Under the pieces are notes generated by a model that saw nothing but the letters and a program-made list of their open reading frames with translations, did not search any database and was not told the DNA's origin. From Actinomycetes bacterium (GTDB lineage: Bacteria > Actinomycetota > Thermoleophilia > Solirubrobacterales > JACPNS01): DNA of 64,000 nt. Of this stretch, positions 28,079-36,452 are shown in pieces (position 1 is the first letter of the stretch; each line of letters opens with the position of its first letter). Location: the NCBI GenBank assembly GCA_023404495.1, contig JAEYBE010000005.1, positions 20,648 to 84,647 on the forward strand. The letters are read 5' to 3'. Both the position numbers and the translations under genes were made by a program.

Positions 28079-28911
28079 GCGTCCTCCCCAAGTAGCTCGT
28101 AAAGCCGCAGAAACTGCACCGCCGTGAGGCGTTCGGCGCGCGTATCTGGCGGGAGGTCGAGTTGGTCGAGCGCTCCAGCCGCACGCTGCTTGATCGAGGA
28201 GTCGTCGCGCCGGGCAAGCGCCAGCGACCCCGGCAGCGGCTTGCGACGGTGCGCAAATGCTCCGTGTACGAGCTCCGCGAAATCCGCTGGGGGGTTTGCA
28301 CGAGTTCGCGTCAGCGTCACGAGCGAAGAGTCCACGTTTGGCACCGGATGGAAGATATTTCGCGAAAGCCGCCGCGTTCCCGCCTCGCCGGCTACAGCCT
28401 GCACGAGCACAGATGTCGCGCCGTAGAGCTTCCCACCAGGCTTGGCCGCGAGCCGCTCGCCTACCTCACGCTGGGCCATCACGCAGCAGAGTTCAAGATC
28501 TTCAAGTTCGTAGAAGGCCTTGATCACGCAGGTCGCGGCGACGTTGTAGGGAAGGTTTGCGATCAGTTTGTTCGGACGCGGATCGAGCGCCGAGAAATCG
28601 AGGCCAACTGCGTCGGCGAATCTCAGCTCGACGTTCGCGTACGGCGCGAGCGCATCCTCAAGCGGGGCCCGCAGCGACTCGTCGATCTCGATCACATGCG
28701 TGAACTCCGCGCGCGCCGCCAAGTATTCGGAGAGCACTCCGAGTCCGCCGCCGACTTCGAGCACGCAATCGTCCGGGGCGAGCCCGGCGCTATCGGCGAT
28801 CACACCGAGAATGTTGTTGTCAACGAGGAAGTTCTGACCGAGTTTGCGTCTGGGCCGGATGTCGAAACGGCGCATGCGCTCGATCGACGGTTGCTGGGCG
28901 CGATCGGACAC
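28075..28911 (-). CDS. rsmA: 16S rRNA dimethyladenosine transferase (A1518/A1519)
   Basis: 278 residues from the GTG at 28911. SAM-binding and catalytic motifs: KLGQNFLVD, VLEVGGGLGVLSEYL, IANLPYNVAATCVIK (NLPY), and the C-terminal HPVPNVDSSLVTL. Start choice is uncertain: an ATG at 28944 adds 11 residues inside the upstream gene, and an ATG at 28875 removes 12. The GTG lies just after the upstream stop. Confidence 0.94.
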   Translation of the reverse strand: MSDRAQQPSIERMRRFDIRPRRKLGQNFLVDNNILGVIADSAGLAPDDCVLEVGGGLGVLSEYLAARAEFTHVIEIDESLRAPLEDALAPYANVELRFADAVGLDFSALDPRPNKLIANLPYNVAATCVIKAFYELEDLELCCVMAQREVGERLAAKPGGKLYGATSVLVQAVAGEAGTRRLSRNIFHPVPNVDSSLVTLTRTRANPPADFAELVHGAFAHRRKPLPGSLALARRDDSSIKQRAAGALDQLDLPPDTRAERLTAVQFLRLYELLGEDA

Positions 28912-28918
28912 CGGTGGC

Positions 28919-29671
28919 CTACCAGGCCAGCGCGCGCTCCGCATTGGCGGTCACGAGCGCGTCGAGTTCGTCGTAGCTAACTCCTCGCCCTTCCGCCACC
29001 ACCGCTGCGGTGAGCGTGACCCAAGCCGGCTCGCAGCGCTTGCCGCGATTGGGCATCGGCGCAAGGAATGGCGAGTCGGTCTCAAGCAGCAGCAGCTCGT
29101 CCGGTACCCGCGCAGCCGCCTCCCGCAGATCAGGCGCGTTCTTGAAAGTGACGTTGCCGGCGAACGAGCAGTAGAAGCCCGCGTCGACTGCGCGGTCCAG
29201 TTGCGAAACGTCGGAAAAGCAGTGGAGGATCACCGCCGGCAGCGCGCCGGCATGTTCGATCAGCGTGTCGATGCACTCGGCCTCGGCGGCGCGAGCGTGG
29301 ATTGAGACCGGCAGCTTGTGGGACGCGGCGATCTCAATTTGCGTGAGGAAGGCTTCGCGCTGGGCATCGGCCGGAGCGCTGTCGCGGAAGAAGTCGAGTC
29401 CGGTCTCGCCGATCGCCCGCACGCGCGGGTGGCTCGCCGCCTCGTCGATCGCCTGCGCATGCGCGGCGCCGAAGTCGCTTGTCTCGTTCGGATGGCAGCC
29501 GACGGCTGCGAAGACCTCCTGGTGCGCCTCGGCGATCTGCAGCGAGACATCGAACGTGTCGCGCGTGAGACCGATCGTGAGGATCCGATTCACCCCGGCC
29601 TCGCGCGCACGCGCGACGATCTCCGCCGGTTCGCCATCGCACATCTCGATGTGAGCGTGGGTGTCGACCAT
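28919..29671 (-). CDS. TatD-family metal-dependent hydrolase (deoxyribonuclease-like)
   Basis: 250 residues, TIM-barrel amidohydrolase fold. Metal ligands: DTHAHIE at the N-terminus, IGETGLDFF, SIHARAAE, VILHCFSDV, LETDSPFLAP. TatD proteins are 3'-5' DNases/RNases linked to DNA repair and quality control. It lies between metG and rsmA, a conserved order in many Gram-positives, and overlaps metG by 1 bp. Confidence 0.93.
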   Translation of the reverse strand: MVDTHAHIEMCDGEPAEIVARAREAGVNRILTIGLTRDTFDVSLQIAEAHQEVFAAVGCHPNETSDFGAAHAQAIDEAASHPRVRAIGETGLDFFRDSAPADAQREAFLTQIEIAASHKLPVSIHARAAEAECIDTLIEHAGALPAVILHCFSDVSQLDRAVDAGFYCSFAGNVTFKNAPDLREAAARVPDELLLLETDSPFLAPMPNRGKRCEPAWVTLTAAVVAEGRGVSYDELDALVTANAERALAW

Positions 29672-31179
29672 CAGCCGGCCGCCGGCTCGAGCTTGGGAAA
29701 CAGCGGGGCGAGTTGGTCAACCTTGAAGCCTCCGTCGCCGGCGCCAAAGCTTGCCGCGGCGATATCTCCCGCTTGATCCTCGTGGCCGATCGCCGCGAGC
29801 AGTTGGGCCGTGGACTTCGGGATCCAGGGATGCAGGAGGATCGATACGACGCGCAGGCCTTCTGCCAGCGCGTAGAGCGTCGCGTCGAGCTGCGCGGCGT
29901 TCGACTCTTCCTTCGCAAGCTTCCACGGCGCTGTCTCCTCGACAAAGCGGTTCAACCGGCGCACCAGGCCCCAGACGTCATCAAGCGCGGCGGAAAGTTC
30001 AAGGTCGTCGATCTGGTGCATCAGGCGATCGGCCGCACCGCCGAAATCGTCTTCGAGCCCGGTGCGCTCCGGCCGCGCGGGGACGACGCCGTCGCGGTAC
30101 TTGGTGATCATCGCCAGCGAGCGGCTGGCGAGGTTGCCGTACTCGTTGGCAAGCTCGGTGTTGTAACGAGTCTCAAAGCCCTCGGTGCTGATCGATCCGT
30201 CATTGCCGAAGCTCACCTCGCGGAAGCAGTAGAAGCGCAGCGCATCCGAACCAAAGAGATCGACGACCTTGTTCGGGTCGAGCACGTTGCCAAGCGACTT
30301 GCTCATCTTCTCGCCGTCCATCAGCAGGTACCCGTGGATGAACATGCGCTTGGGCAGCTCGGCGCCGAGCGCCATCAGCATCGCCGGCCAGTAGACGGCG
30401 TGGAACTTGACGATGTCCTTGGCCATCACGTGAACGTCGGCGGGCCAGATCGCTGCGTCTGGGCGGGCGATCTTCGGAGCGGTCCAGTAGTTGAGCAGTG
30501 CGTCAAACCAGACGTACATCACGTGCGACGGATCCCACGGCAACTCGACGCCCCAGCTGATCTTTGAGCGTGAGAGCGCGACATCCCGCAGGCCGCCCTT
30601 GATGAATGAGAGCGCCTCGTTGTAGCGGTGACGTGGGAGCACCCAGTCCGGCTGGTCGGCGAAGAGCTTTTCGAGCGGCTCCTGGAACGCCGAGAGCTTG
30701 AAGAACCAGCTCTCCTCGGACTCGTTCTCCAGCGGGATGCGGTGGATCGGGCAGGTGTTGCCCTCGGCGATCTCGTGCTCGGACTTGAAGTCGGCGCACT
30801 TGGGGCAGTACCAACCCTCGTAGGTCCCCTTATAGACGTAACCGTTGTCGTGGATCTGCTGCCAGACGCGCTGGACCTCGGCTTTGTGCTGGGGGTTGGT
30901 CGTGCGGATGAAGAAATCGTTAGTGACGTCGATCTTCTCGGTCAGCGCCTCGAATCGCGGCGCGTTGCGATCGACCAGCTCCTGCGGCGTTGTGCCTTGG
31001 GCCTCGGCGGCGAGCACCACCGGCTCGCCGTGCTCGTCGGTCCCGGTCACGAAGAAGACGTCTTCGCCGCGCTGGCGCATGTGGCGCGCGAGCACATCGG
31101 CGCCGATCGTCGAGTACGCGTGGCCCAGATGCGGCTCGGCATTGACGTAGTAGATCGGCGTTGTCACGTAGAACGACAC
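29671..31179 (-). CDS. metG: Methionyl-tRNA synthetase
   Basis: 502 residues. Class I motifs: HIGH-type PHLGHAYSTIGAD and KMSKSLGN. A single zinc knuckle is visible (YCPKCADF ... NTCPIH, ligands Cys-Cys-Cys-His), as in the Thermus-type enzyme. There is no C-terminal tRNA-binding domain (EMAP-like), so this is the short form. The GTG start is supported by TAGGAT 6 nt upstream. First gene of a six-gene operon down to 25296. Confidence 0.97.
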   Translation of the reverse strand: MSFYVTTPIYYVNAEPHLGHAYSTIGADVLARHMRQRGEDVFFVTGTDEHGEPVVLAAEAQGTTPQELVDRNAPRFEALTEKIDVTNDFFIRTTNPQHKAEVQRVWQQIHDNGYVYKGTYEGWYCPKCADFKSEHEIAEGNTCPIHRIPLENESEESWFFKLSAFQEPLEKLFADQPDWVLPRHRYNEALSFIKGGLRDVALSRSKISWGVELPWDPSHVMYVWFDALLNYWTAPKIARPDAAIWPADVHVMAKDIVKFHAVYWPAMLMALGAELPKRMFIHGYLLMDGEKMSKSLGNVLDPNKVVDLFGSDALRFYCFREVSFGNDGSISTEGFETRYNTELANEYGNLASRSLAMITKYRDGVVPARPERTGLEDDFGGAADRLMHQIDDLELSAALDDVWGLVRRLNRFVEETAPWKLAKEESNAAQLDATLYALAEGLRVVSILLHPWIPKSTAQLLAAIGHEDQAGDIAAASFGAGDGGFKVDQLAPLFPKLEPAAG

Positions 31180-31185
31180 GCGCCG

Positions 31186-31191
31186 ATCCTA
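31186..31191 (-). promoter_or_regulatory. -10 box TAGGAT of the metG operon (leaderless, GTG start)
   Basis: TAGGAT ends 6 nt before the GTG at 31179. Confidence 0.5.
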
Positions 31192-31231
31192 CATTCGGGG
31201 TCTAGATAGCCCGCAGTGCCGCCAAAGGCAA

Positions 31232-31486
31232 TCAGGCGAGTGCCATGGAGACTTGCGCCTTGAAGTCGACAGAATCGTCTTGCTCGGAAGCAGAGAGTGA
31301 CGAAAGCGTCCCGGCTTTCTCCACGTCGAATAGATAGAGCGAGATCGCCTCTTCCAGCGATTCGCGAAGCTCCTCGAGATCAATTCCGGTGGCGAAGCAG
31401 CCTGGGAGTTCAACAACTTCGGCCCAGTAATGATCCGGCTCCGGATGAATCGCGACGGTGAACTCGGAGACTTGCTGTGCGTTCAC
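31232..31486 (-). CDS. hicB: HicB-type antitoxin
   Basis: 84 residues. The HicB partial-RNase-H-like fold is recognisable: FTVAIHPEPDHYWAEVVELPGCFATGIDLEELRESLEEAISLYL. No clear helix-turn-helix is seen after it; the C-terminal 25 residues are acidic and Ser-rich. It should bind and block the adjacent HicA toxin. Overlaps hicA by 4 bp. Confidence 0.88.
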   Translation of the reverse strand: MNAQQVSEFTVAIHPEPDHYWAEVVELPGCFATGIDLEELRESLEEAISLYLFDVEKAGTLSSLSASEQDDSVDFKAQVSMALA

Positions 31487-31692
31487 GTCAAATCACTCCT
31501 CGATAGTCCAGATTGCTTCAATATCGACGCGGTCAGTCCCTTACTGTAATCGCGGCCCTTCGTTTGGGGAAGCGTTATCGGACGCATGCCCTCACGAACC
31601 ATCTTGACCTGATGTTTGCCACCGGTCGTTCGCGTCCAGCCGTGTCGGGACAGGAGCACGATCGCCGTTTTCTGATTGAGCAGGCGTGGCAA
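31483..31692 (-). CDS. hicA: HicA-type mRNA interferase toxin
   Basis: 69 residues with the dsRNA-binding-like HicA fold. The catalytic His is in TGGKHQVKMV, and the C-terminal SKGLTASILKQSGLS is typical. The start appears to be TTG at 31692 with a poor ribosome site, so low toxin expression is likely. It begins 6 nt after the M23 peptidase stop, so hicAB may be read from the peptidase promoter. Confidence 0.87.
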   Translation of the reverse strand: MPRLLNQKTAIVLLSRHGWTRTTGGKHQVKMVREGMRPITLPQTKGRDYSKGLTASILKQSGLSRSDLT

Positions 31693-31698
31693 CCCGTA

Positions 31699-32730
31699 TC
31701 AACCGGTCCGCCGCAGCGGGATCACATCCGCCTGCTCGACGGCTGACCGCCCGTCATTCTCCGCGGGTGGCGTGCGGCGAGGTTGTCGCCGGACGATGAG
31801 CGCTGCCAGACAAAGCACGGCGATTGCGACCAGCAGCAGGCGGCGTGGCAGCTGTTCGCGCGGCTCTCTCTCCGCGTTGAGTGGAGTGCCTTTCGGAGCC
31901 CCGGCTTGGCTGGTCCGAACTGATTCTGAGTCGGCCGCGACTTCAGCGGGATGTGAAATGGGGGGAGGGGCGACGCGGCTGATGCCGTCTGCCGCGTCGC
32001 CCTCGTGCGCGTTTTCGCCGGCGGAGTGGGCTGCCGCGGTGCGGCGCCCTTGAACCCCATGCCTCGGTGCCGGCGCGCTGTCTCCTGTTGTGTGCGCACG
32101 AACATCTGCGGAGCGCGCGGCTGGGCGCTCCAAAGCTTCGATCTTGGGCGCGGCGGATCGTGCCGTGGTCGCCACGCGCTGAGCGCCGAGCAGAGTCATC
32201 GGATCGACGTATGCGCGCGAGTCCGCGCGACGCACGGAGAGGTGCACGTGCGGCTGATCGACCGATCGCCGGCCGGTGCTGCCGACGCTGCCGAGCCGTG
32301 TCCCGGCGCGCACGCGCTGACCGATTCGCACGTCGCGCTCCGCCAGATGCAAGCTGCTGACAAGCCAAGCGCCGTCCTCGCTACGAAGGGTCACGGCATT
32401 GCCGCCGTCCGGGAGCCTGCCCGAGTAGCTCACGCGGCCGGGGGTGACCGCCAGCACCGGCGTCCCGGCCGGCGCGGCGATATCGACCCCGCGGTGTTGA
32501 CCGGCGGCGTAACGATCGCTGCCGTTCTTGTACGGCGTGATCACTTCGCCCAGCAGCGGCCAGGGCCATGCGCCGCTTCCACCCGCTGCGGTCGCCGCCG
32601 GCGAAGACGCTGGCGGCGCGAGCAGAACGAGCGCGATGGCGATGACGGTGACCAAGCTGCCGGCCGCGCCAAAGCCGCCGTTCGCCGCCAGGCGGACAGA
32701 GCTTTTCGGTTGGGCGATCACGGTCAACAT
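31699..32730 (-). CDS. Exported M23 (LytM) peptidase with C-terminal membrane anchor
   Basis: 343 residues from the ATG at 32730. An N-terminal signal/anchor helix (about 25-47) precedes the LytM domain. Zinc and catalytic residues: HRGVDIAAP (HxxxD), SSLHLAERDV and QPHVHLSVR (HxH). A long Ala/Arg/Pro/Ser-rich linker leads to a second helix (RRLLLVAIAVLCLAALIV) and a basic tail. It should cut peptidoglycan cross-links or activate other hydrolases at the cell surface. The ATG is preferred over a GTG at 32739 because TACGGT ends 7 nt before it. Confidence 0.88.
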   Translation of the reverse strand: MLTVIAQPKSSVRLAANGGFGAAGSLVTVIAIALVLLAPPASSPAATAAGGSGAWPWPLLGEVITPYKNGSDRYAAGQHRGVDIAAPAGTPVLAVTPGRVSYSGRLPDGGNAVTLRSEDGAWLVSSLHLAERDVRIGQRVRAGTRLGSVGSTGRRSVDQPHVHLSVRRADSRAYVDPMTLLGAQRVATTARSAAPKIEALERPAARSADVRAHTTGDSAPAPRHGVQGRRTAAAHSAGENAHEGDAADGISRVAPPPISHPAEVAADSESVRTSQAGAPKGTPLNAEREPREQLPRRLLLVAIAVLCLAALIVRRQPRRTPPAENDGRSAVEQADVIPLRRTG

Positions 32731-32737
32731 GGCGGCC

Positions 32738-32743
32738 ACCGTA
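32738..32743 (-). promoter_or_regulatory. -10 box TACGGT of the M23 peptidase gene (leaderless type)
   Basis: TACGGT ends 7 nt before the ATG at 32730. Confidence 0.5.
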
Positions 32744-32779
32744 AACGGGTTTGAGCTGCCTGTGGGGTGCGAAGACGCA

Positions 32780-32818
32780 GGTTTTACAGCGCCGTCGCGA
32801 AGTTTTTACAGAGCCGTC
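32780..32818 (-). promoter_or_regulatory. Two 17-bp direct repeats upstream of the M23 promoter
   Basis: On the minus strand GACGGCTCTGTAAAAAC (32818-32802) and GACGGCGCTGTAAAACC (32796-32780) match at 15 of 17 positions, spaced 22 bp, about two helical turns. They sit upstream of the TACGGT box, where an activator of the OmpR/MtrA type could bind. The binding protein is not known. Confidence 0.4.
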
Positions 32819-32833
32819 ACAGACGGCGCAGAT

Positions 32834-33640
32834 TCAGGGCTGGTAGAGGTCGTTGGCGCGCAGCCCAGTGAGCTCGGCGACGACCTTTGCGGCGTCCCGC
32901 GCACGCGCGCCAGACTCGGCCAACCGGTCAACCGCCGCGCGCGCGTCGGCGAGCCTGCGGTGCTCGAGCGACTCTGGAGAAGCGGCGCCGACCACCAGCA
33001 CGATTTCGCCCTTGACCTCGCCGCCGCCGAAGTGGGCTGCGAGTTCCTCAGCGCTTCCACGTGCCACCTCTTCGTGGAGCTTGGTCAACTCGCGGCAGAC
33101 GGCGACCGGCCTCGTCGGGTCGATCGTCGCAAGTCTTTCAAGCGTTGCGCCCAGCCGCTTGGGCGACTCAAATGCCACCAGTGTTTCGGTGAGATTGGCC
33201 AGCAGCGAATCGATCTCGGAAGCCTTCCGCGGCATGAAGCCCTCAAAGCGCCAATGGTCGCTCGGAAGCCCGGCGGCGACGAGGGCGGCAAGCACGGCAG
33301 AGGGTCCCGGGAGGACCTCCACCGGGAGCCCAGCGGCGATGCAGGCCTGCACCATCACGTAGCCGGGGTCCGAAACCAGTGGCATCCCCGCGTCGGACAC
33401 GAGCGCGACCGTCGCCCCGTCGTCCATCTGCTTCACGAGCTCGCCGGCGCGGCGGCGCTCGTTCTGCTCGTTGTAGGAGACAAGCTTGCCCGAGACGCCG
33501 AAGCGCTCAAGCAGCTTGCCCGTGCGGCGGGTGTCCTCGCAAGCGATCACGTCCGCCTCGCGCAGCGTGGTGAGAGTGCGCAGCGTGACGTCCTCGAGGT
33601 TTCCGATCGGCGTCGGGCAGACGATCAGGCGGCCGGGCAT
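32834..33640 (-). CDS. rsmI: 16S rRNA (cytidine1402-2'-O)-methyltransferase
   Basis: 268 residues. Tetrapyrrole-methylase fold with RsmI motifs: LIVCPTPIGNLEDVTLR at the N-terminus, CEDTRRTGKLLERF, VSDAGMPLVSDPGY and EGFMPRK. Methylates the ribose of C1402 at the ribosomal decoding centre. The ATG follows directly on the ROK kinase stop, so the two form an operon. Confidence 0.96.
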   Translation of the reverse strand: MPGRLIVCPTPIGNLEDVTLRTLTTLREADVIACEDTRRTGKLLERFGVSGKLVSYNEQNERRRAGELVKQMDDGATVALVSDAGMPLVSDPGYVMVQACIAAGLPVEVLPGPSAVLAALVAAGLPSDHWRFEGFMPRKASEIDSLLANLTETLVAFESPKRLGATLERLATIDPTRPVAVCRELTKLHEEVARGSAEELAAHFGGGEVKGEIVLVVGAASPESLEHRRLADARAAVDRLAESGARARDAAKVVAELTGLRANDLYQP

Positions 33641-34639
33641 CTAGATGTCCTCCAGTGGTTCGTCAAGACACTCGACGAACGCCAGCGCGGCCGCTCCCAG
33701 CATGCCAGCCTCGGCGCCGAATTTTGCGGCAAGCACCGGCGCCTGCTCCTTGTTGGGCGAGAGCGCGTTCTCGGCCAAGTGCGTGCGTGCAGGTTCGAGC
33801 AGCAACTCGCCGGCCCCGGCAGCAGCGCCGCCGCCGATCACGATTGCTTCCGGGTTGAAGACGTTGACCACCCCGACCAGCCCTGCTCCCAGGAAATGGC
33901 CCGCTCGTGCGAGCACCTCGATCGCGCCCTGATCGCCGCCATGGGCGAGATCGCTCGCCGTCGCTCCGGTCACCTCGCGCCCGGCCGCCAGTTCGCGGCC
34001 GAGGCCGGAGTCGGGGTTGGCCTCCGCGTACTCGCGGGCGTAGCGGCCGATCGCGGTGCCGGAGGCCATCGTCTCAAAGCAACCGCGATTCGGGCAGAAC
34101 CCCTGACAAGGAGGCCCGTCGGCGAGGACCGTCATGTGACCGAGCTCAGCGCCAGAGCCGTGCGCGCCGCGAAAGAGCTTGCCGTCGATCACGATCCCGC
34201 CGGCGATGCCAGTTCCGACGCCGATCATCACCACGTCGCGCTTGCCACGGGCGGCACCGAAGCGCTGCTCAGCCAGTGCGGCGACGTTGCCGTCATTGTC
34301 GAGTGCGACCGGCAGGCCGAGTCGCTCGGTCATCAGGTCGCGGATCGGCACGTCCGCGATCGGCAGGTTGACGCTCATCACCGCGCGCCCGGAGGCCTGG
34401 TCGATCAGAGAGGGGATGCCGAGGCCGACTGCTTCGACCGGCGCCTCGTCGTCGGTCACCTGCCGCAGTTCGTCGACGACGTCGACGATCATCTCGAGCA
34501 GCTCCGTCTGACTGACGCCGTGCGACGGACGCTTCGCCCGGTGGTGGACCTTCAGGTCCCCCGAGACCACCCCGGCCGCGAGCTTCGTGCCGCCAAGGTC
34601 AATCCCGATCACTCTGCGTGCTGCCGCCCCGTCGCTCAT
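33641..34639 (-). CDS. ROK-family sugar kinase, probably glucokinase
   Basis: 332 residues from the ATG at 34639. ATP-binding loop GIDLGGTKLAAGV, catalytic DNDGNVAALAE, GSGAELGHM (zinc His), the Cys cluster PCQGFCPNRGCFE, and the second phosphate loop VIGGGAAAGAGELLL. It would phosphorylate glucose or a related sugar. The start at 34639 is supported by TAGCAT 7 nt upstream; a second ATG 9 nt further up overlaps that box and is less likely. Confidence 0.92.
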   Translation of the reverse strand: MSDGAAARRVIGIDLGGTKLAAGVVSGDLKVHHRAKRPSHGVSQTELLEMIVDVVDELRQVTDDEAPVEAVGLGIPSLIDQASGRAVMSVNLPIADVPIRDLMTERLGLPVALDNDGNVAALAEQRFGAARGKRDVVMIGVGTGIAGGIVIDGKLFRGAHGSGAELGHMTVLADGPPCQGFCPNRGCFETMASGTAIGRYAREYAEANPDSGLGRELAAGREVTGATASDLAHGGDQGAIEVLARAGHFLGAGLVGVVNVFNPEAIVIGGGAAAGAGELLLEPARTHLAENALSPNKEQAPVLAAKFGAEAGMLGAAALAFVECLDEPLEDI

Positions 34640-34646
34640 TGAGCGC

Positions 34647-34652
34647 ATGCTA
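34647..34652 (-). promoter_or_regulatory. -10 box TAGCAT of the ROK kinase-rsmI operon (leaderless type)
   Basis: TAGCAT ends 7 nt before the ATG at 34639. Confidence 0.5.
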
Positions 34653-34722
34653 ATCCGGCAGGCGTACGGTGCGATCCGCGGAAACAATCCTGCGCGAGCG
34701 TTGTTCCCTTTACTTGCCGACG

Positions 34723-35895
34723 ATGAACGGAAAACTTCCATACAAGACCTATCGCGCAAGGCGCCGCCCTTGGGATCGCTTCAAGCGGTCGCAGTTCGAC
34801 AAGCTCAGCGATGCGCCGCCGCCCCAGCCCGGAGATCCGCACTATCCGGCGCCCCCGCCCTCGCGCAGCCGGGAGGACGTCGGCATGCAGCCCGCGCCGC
34901 CGCCCAGACGCGCCCCCGCCTCCGGCGGGTCGGCCCAGCGCCAGCCGCGCAAGGCGCCGAAGGTGCGAAAGCCGCGCAGCACGGGCACGTGGCTGAAGGT
35001 GCTCAAGTGGGTCGCGATCTGGGCGGTCGCATGGGTGGCGCTCAGCGCGGTGCTCTTCGTCGTCAGCGCGACGATCCAGCAGTCGAAGGTCTCCGATGCC
35101 ACCAACGCTCAGCTCGGCGGCGGCGGCAACTTCATCACCAGTCCGGGCAACGTGCTGGTGATGGGCCTCGATGAGCGGCCGAAAAACTGGAACGCCGAGC
35201 ATGGTCCCGCGCGCACGGACACCTTGATGCTGCTGCGCGTCGGCGGTGGCGAGGCACGTCGCCTCTCGATCCCTCGCGATTCCTACGCGCAGATCCCCGG
35301 CTACCAAGCGCAGAAGATCAACGCCGCGTATGCCTATGGGGGCGCCGCGCTGACGATCCGCACCGTCGAGGACTTCATGAACGTCGGCGGCGGGAACATG
35401 CAGATCAACCACATGATCATCGTCGACTTCGAGCACTTCCCGGCGCTGATCGACGCGCTCGGCGGGGTGAAGGTGAAGGTCGATCAGCGCTGCATTCGCA
35501 GCACGTTCGACGGCAAGACCTTCAAGCTGAGCCGCGGTGAGCACAAGCTAAATGGCGAGCAAGCGTTGCGCTACTCGCGTGTCCGGAAGAACAGCTGCAA
35601 CCCCGGAGAGGACGACATCGATCGCGCCGCCCGCCAGCAGCAGGTGATCTCGTCGATGAAGCACAAGATCTACAGCCCGTTGACGTTCTTCCGCCTCCCT
35701 TGGATCGCCTGGGCGGCGCCCAAAGCGTTCGTGACAGACATGAGCCCGTTCACGCTGATGAGCTTCATGGCATCGATGACCCTCGGCGAGAACCCCAAAC
35801 CGCGCGTGCTCGAACCCTCCGAACCGGGTCCGGCCGGCAGCATCGTGATTCCCGAAGGCGAACGCGCCACCTGGGCGCGCCGCTTCGCGGACTGA
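34723..35895 (+). CDS. LytR-CpsA-Psr (LCP) family cell-wall glycopolymer transferase
   Basis: 390 residues. A Pro/Arg-rich cytoplasmic region (1-88) precedes one membrane helix (about 91-116) and an external LCP domain. Conserved parts: VLVMGLDERP, ARTDTLMLLRV, LSIPRDSYAQIPGY, KINAAYAYGG, ALGGVKVKVD, and GEQALRYSRVRKNSCNPGEDDIDRAARQQQ. The Arg and Asp residues that bind the polyprenyl diphosphate are present. It should attach teichoic-acid- or polysaccharide-type chains to peptidoglycan, so it may act on the products of the 2.5-10 kb block. The ATG at 34723 is preceded by TACTTG, a weak -10 match. Confidence 0.93.
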   Translation: MNGKLPYKTYRARRRPWDRFKRSQFDKLSDAPPPQPGDPHYPAPPPSRSREDVGMQPAPPPRRAPASGGSAQRQPRKAPKVRKPRSTGTWLKVLKWVAIWAVAWVALSAVLFVVSATIQQSKVSDATNAQLGGGGNFITSPGNVLVMGLDERPKNWNAEHGPARTDTLMLLRVGGGEARRLSIPRDSYAQIPGYQAQKINAAYAYGGAALTIRTVEDFMNVGGGNMQINHMIIVDFEHFPALIDALGGVKVKVDQRCIRSTFDGKTFKLSRGEHKLNGEQALRYSRVRKNSCNPGEDDIDRAARQQQVISSMKHKIYSPLTFFRLPWIAWAAPKAFVTDMSPFTLMSFMASMTLGENPKPRVLEPSEPGPAGSIVIPEGERATWARRFAD

Positions 35896-35904
35896 CGCAA
35901 GTGA

Positions 35905-36126
35905 TTAGTAGGTCGGCGGTGCCGGTGGCTGCGGCGGCATGGGGCCCTGCGGGGGCTGCTTGTTGCCCTGGGCCATCATGAACAGTCCGAGCAGGAGGCC
36001 GACCACGCCGGCCACCATCAGGATCACGCCGACGACCTGGATGTCGATGCCGGCGACCGTTGCGGTGACCGCGAACTTGAGGATCGCGCCGACTGCGATC
36101 AGGAAAATTGAGGCGCCGATTGTCAT
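35905..36126 (-). CDS. Small two-helix membrane protein, DUF6458-like
   Basis: 73 residues. MTIGASIFLIAVGAILKFAV, IDIQVVGVILMVAGVVGLLLGLFMM and a short Pro/Gln-rich tail match the small actinobacterial family known as DUF6458. Function unknown. The ATG overlaps the FmdB-like stop by 4 bp. Confidence 0.78.
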   Translation of the reverse strand: MTIGASIFLIAVGAILKFAVTATVAGIDIQVVGVILMVAGVVGLLLGLFMMAQGNKQPPQGPMPPQPPAPPTY

Positions 36127-36446
36127 TTGGGCTTGTCCTTCGACTTCGTGGATTCAGAAGTGGAACTGCTCTTTGATTCTGACTTCTTCTCGGACGTATT
36201 CCCGCCAGCGGAGGAACTCGAACCTGAGCTTGAATCGTCGGGAGCGCCCTGGCCGGATTTCGCACGGCGATTGCTCGAGTAGTCGGTGTTGTGGAAGCCG
36301 GATCCCTTGAAGTGGATCGCGGGCGCCGTGTAGACGCGTTCGACCGGTTCTCCGGTCTCGGGATCCTTCGTCAGCGGCTCGTCGGTGAACTTCTGGATCA
36401 CCTCGAAAGTCGAGCCGTCGGCGCGCCTGTATTCGTAGATCGGCAT
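36123..36446 (-). CDS. FmdB-family-like protein without zinc-ribbon cysteines
   Basis: 107 residues. The family frame is clear (MPIYEYRR ... FEVIQKFTDEPLT ... VERVY ... HFKGSGFHNTDY), but every Cys of the usual CxxC...CxxC ribbon is gone: the positions read YRRADG and KDPETGEP. No Cys occurs in the protein. A Ser/Lys-rich disordered tail of about 45 residues follows. Zinc binding as in normal FmdB proteins is therefore not expected. Start supported by TACCCT 7 nt upstream. Confidence 0.85.
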   Translation of the reverse strand: MPIYEYRRADGSTFEVIQKFTDEPLTKDPETGEPVERVYTAPAIHFKGSGFHNTDYSSNRRAKSGQGAPDDSSSGSSSSAGGNTSEKKSESKSSSTSESTKSKDKPK

Positions 36447-36452
36447 GGCCGT

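Noticed and set aside
32528..34642. Long open frame antisense to the M23, rsmI and ROK genes
   Set aside because: Same reason; no recognisable domain or start signal.
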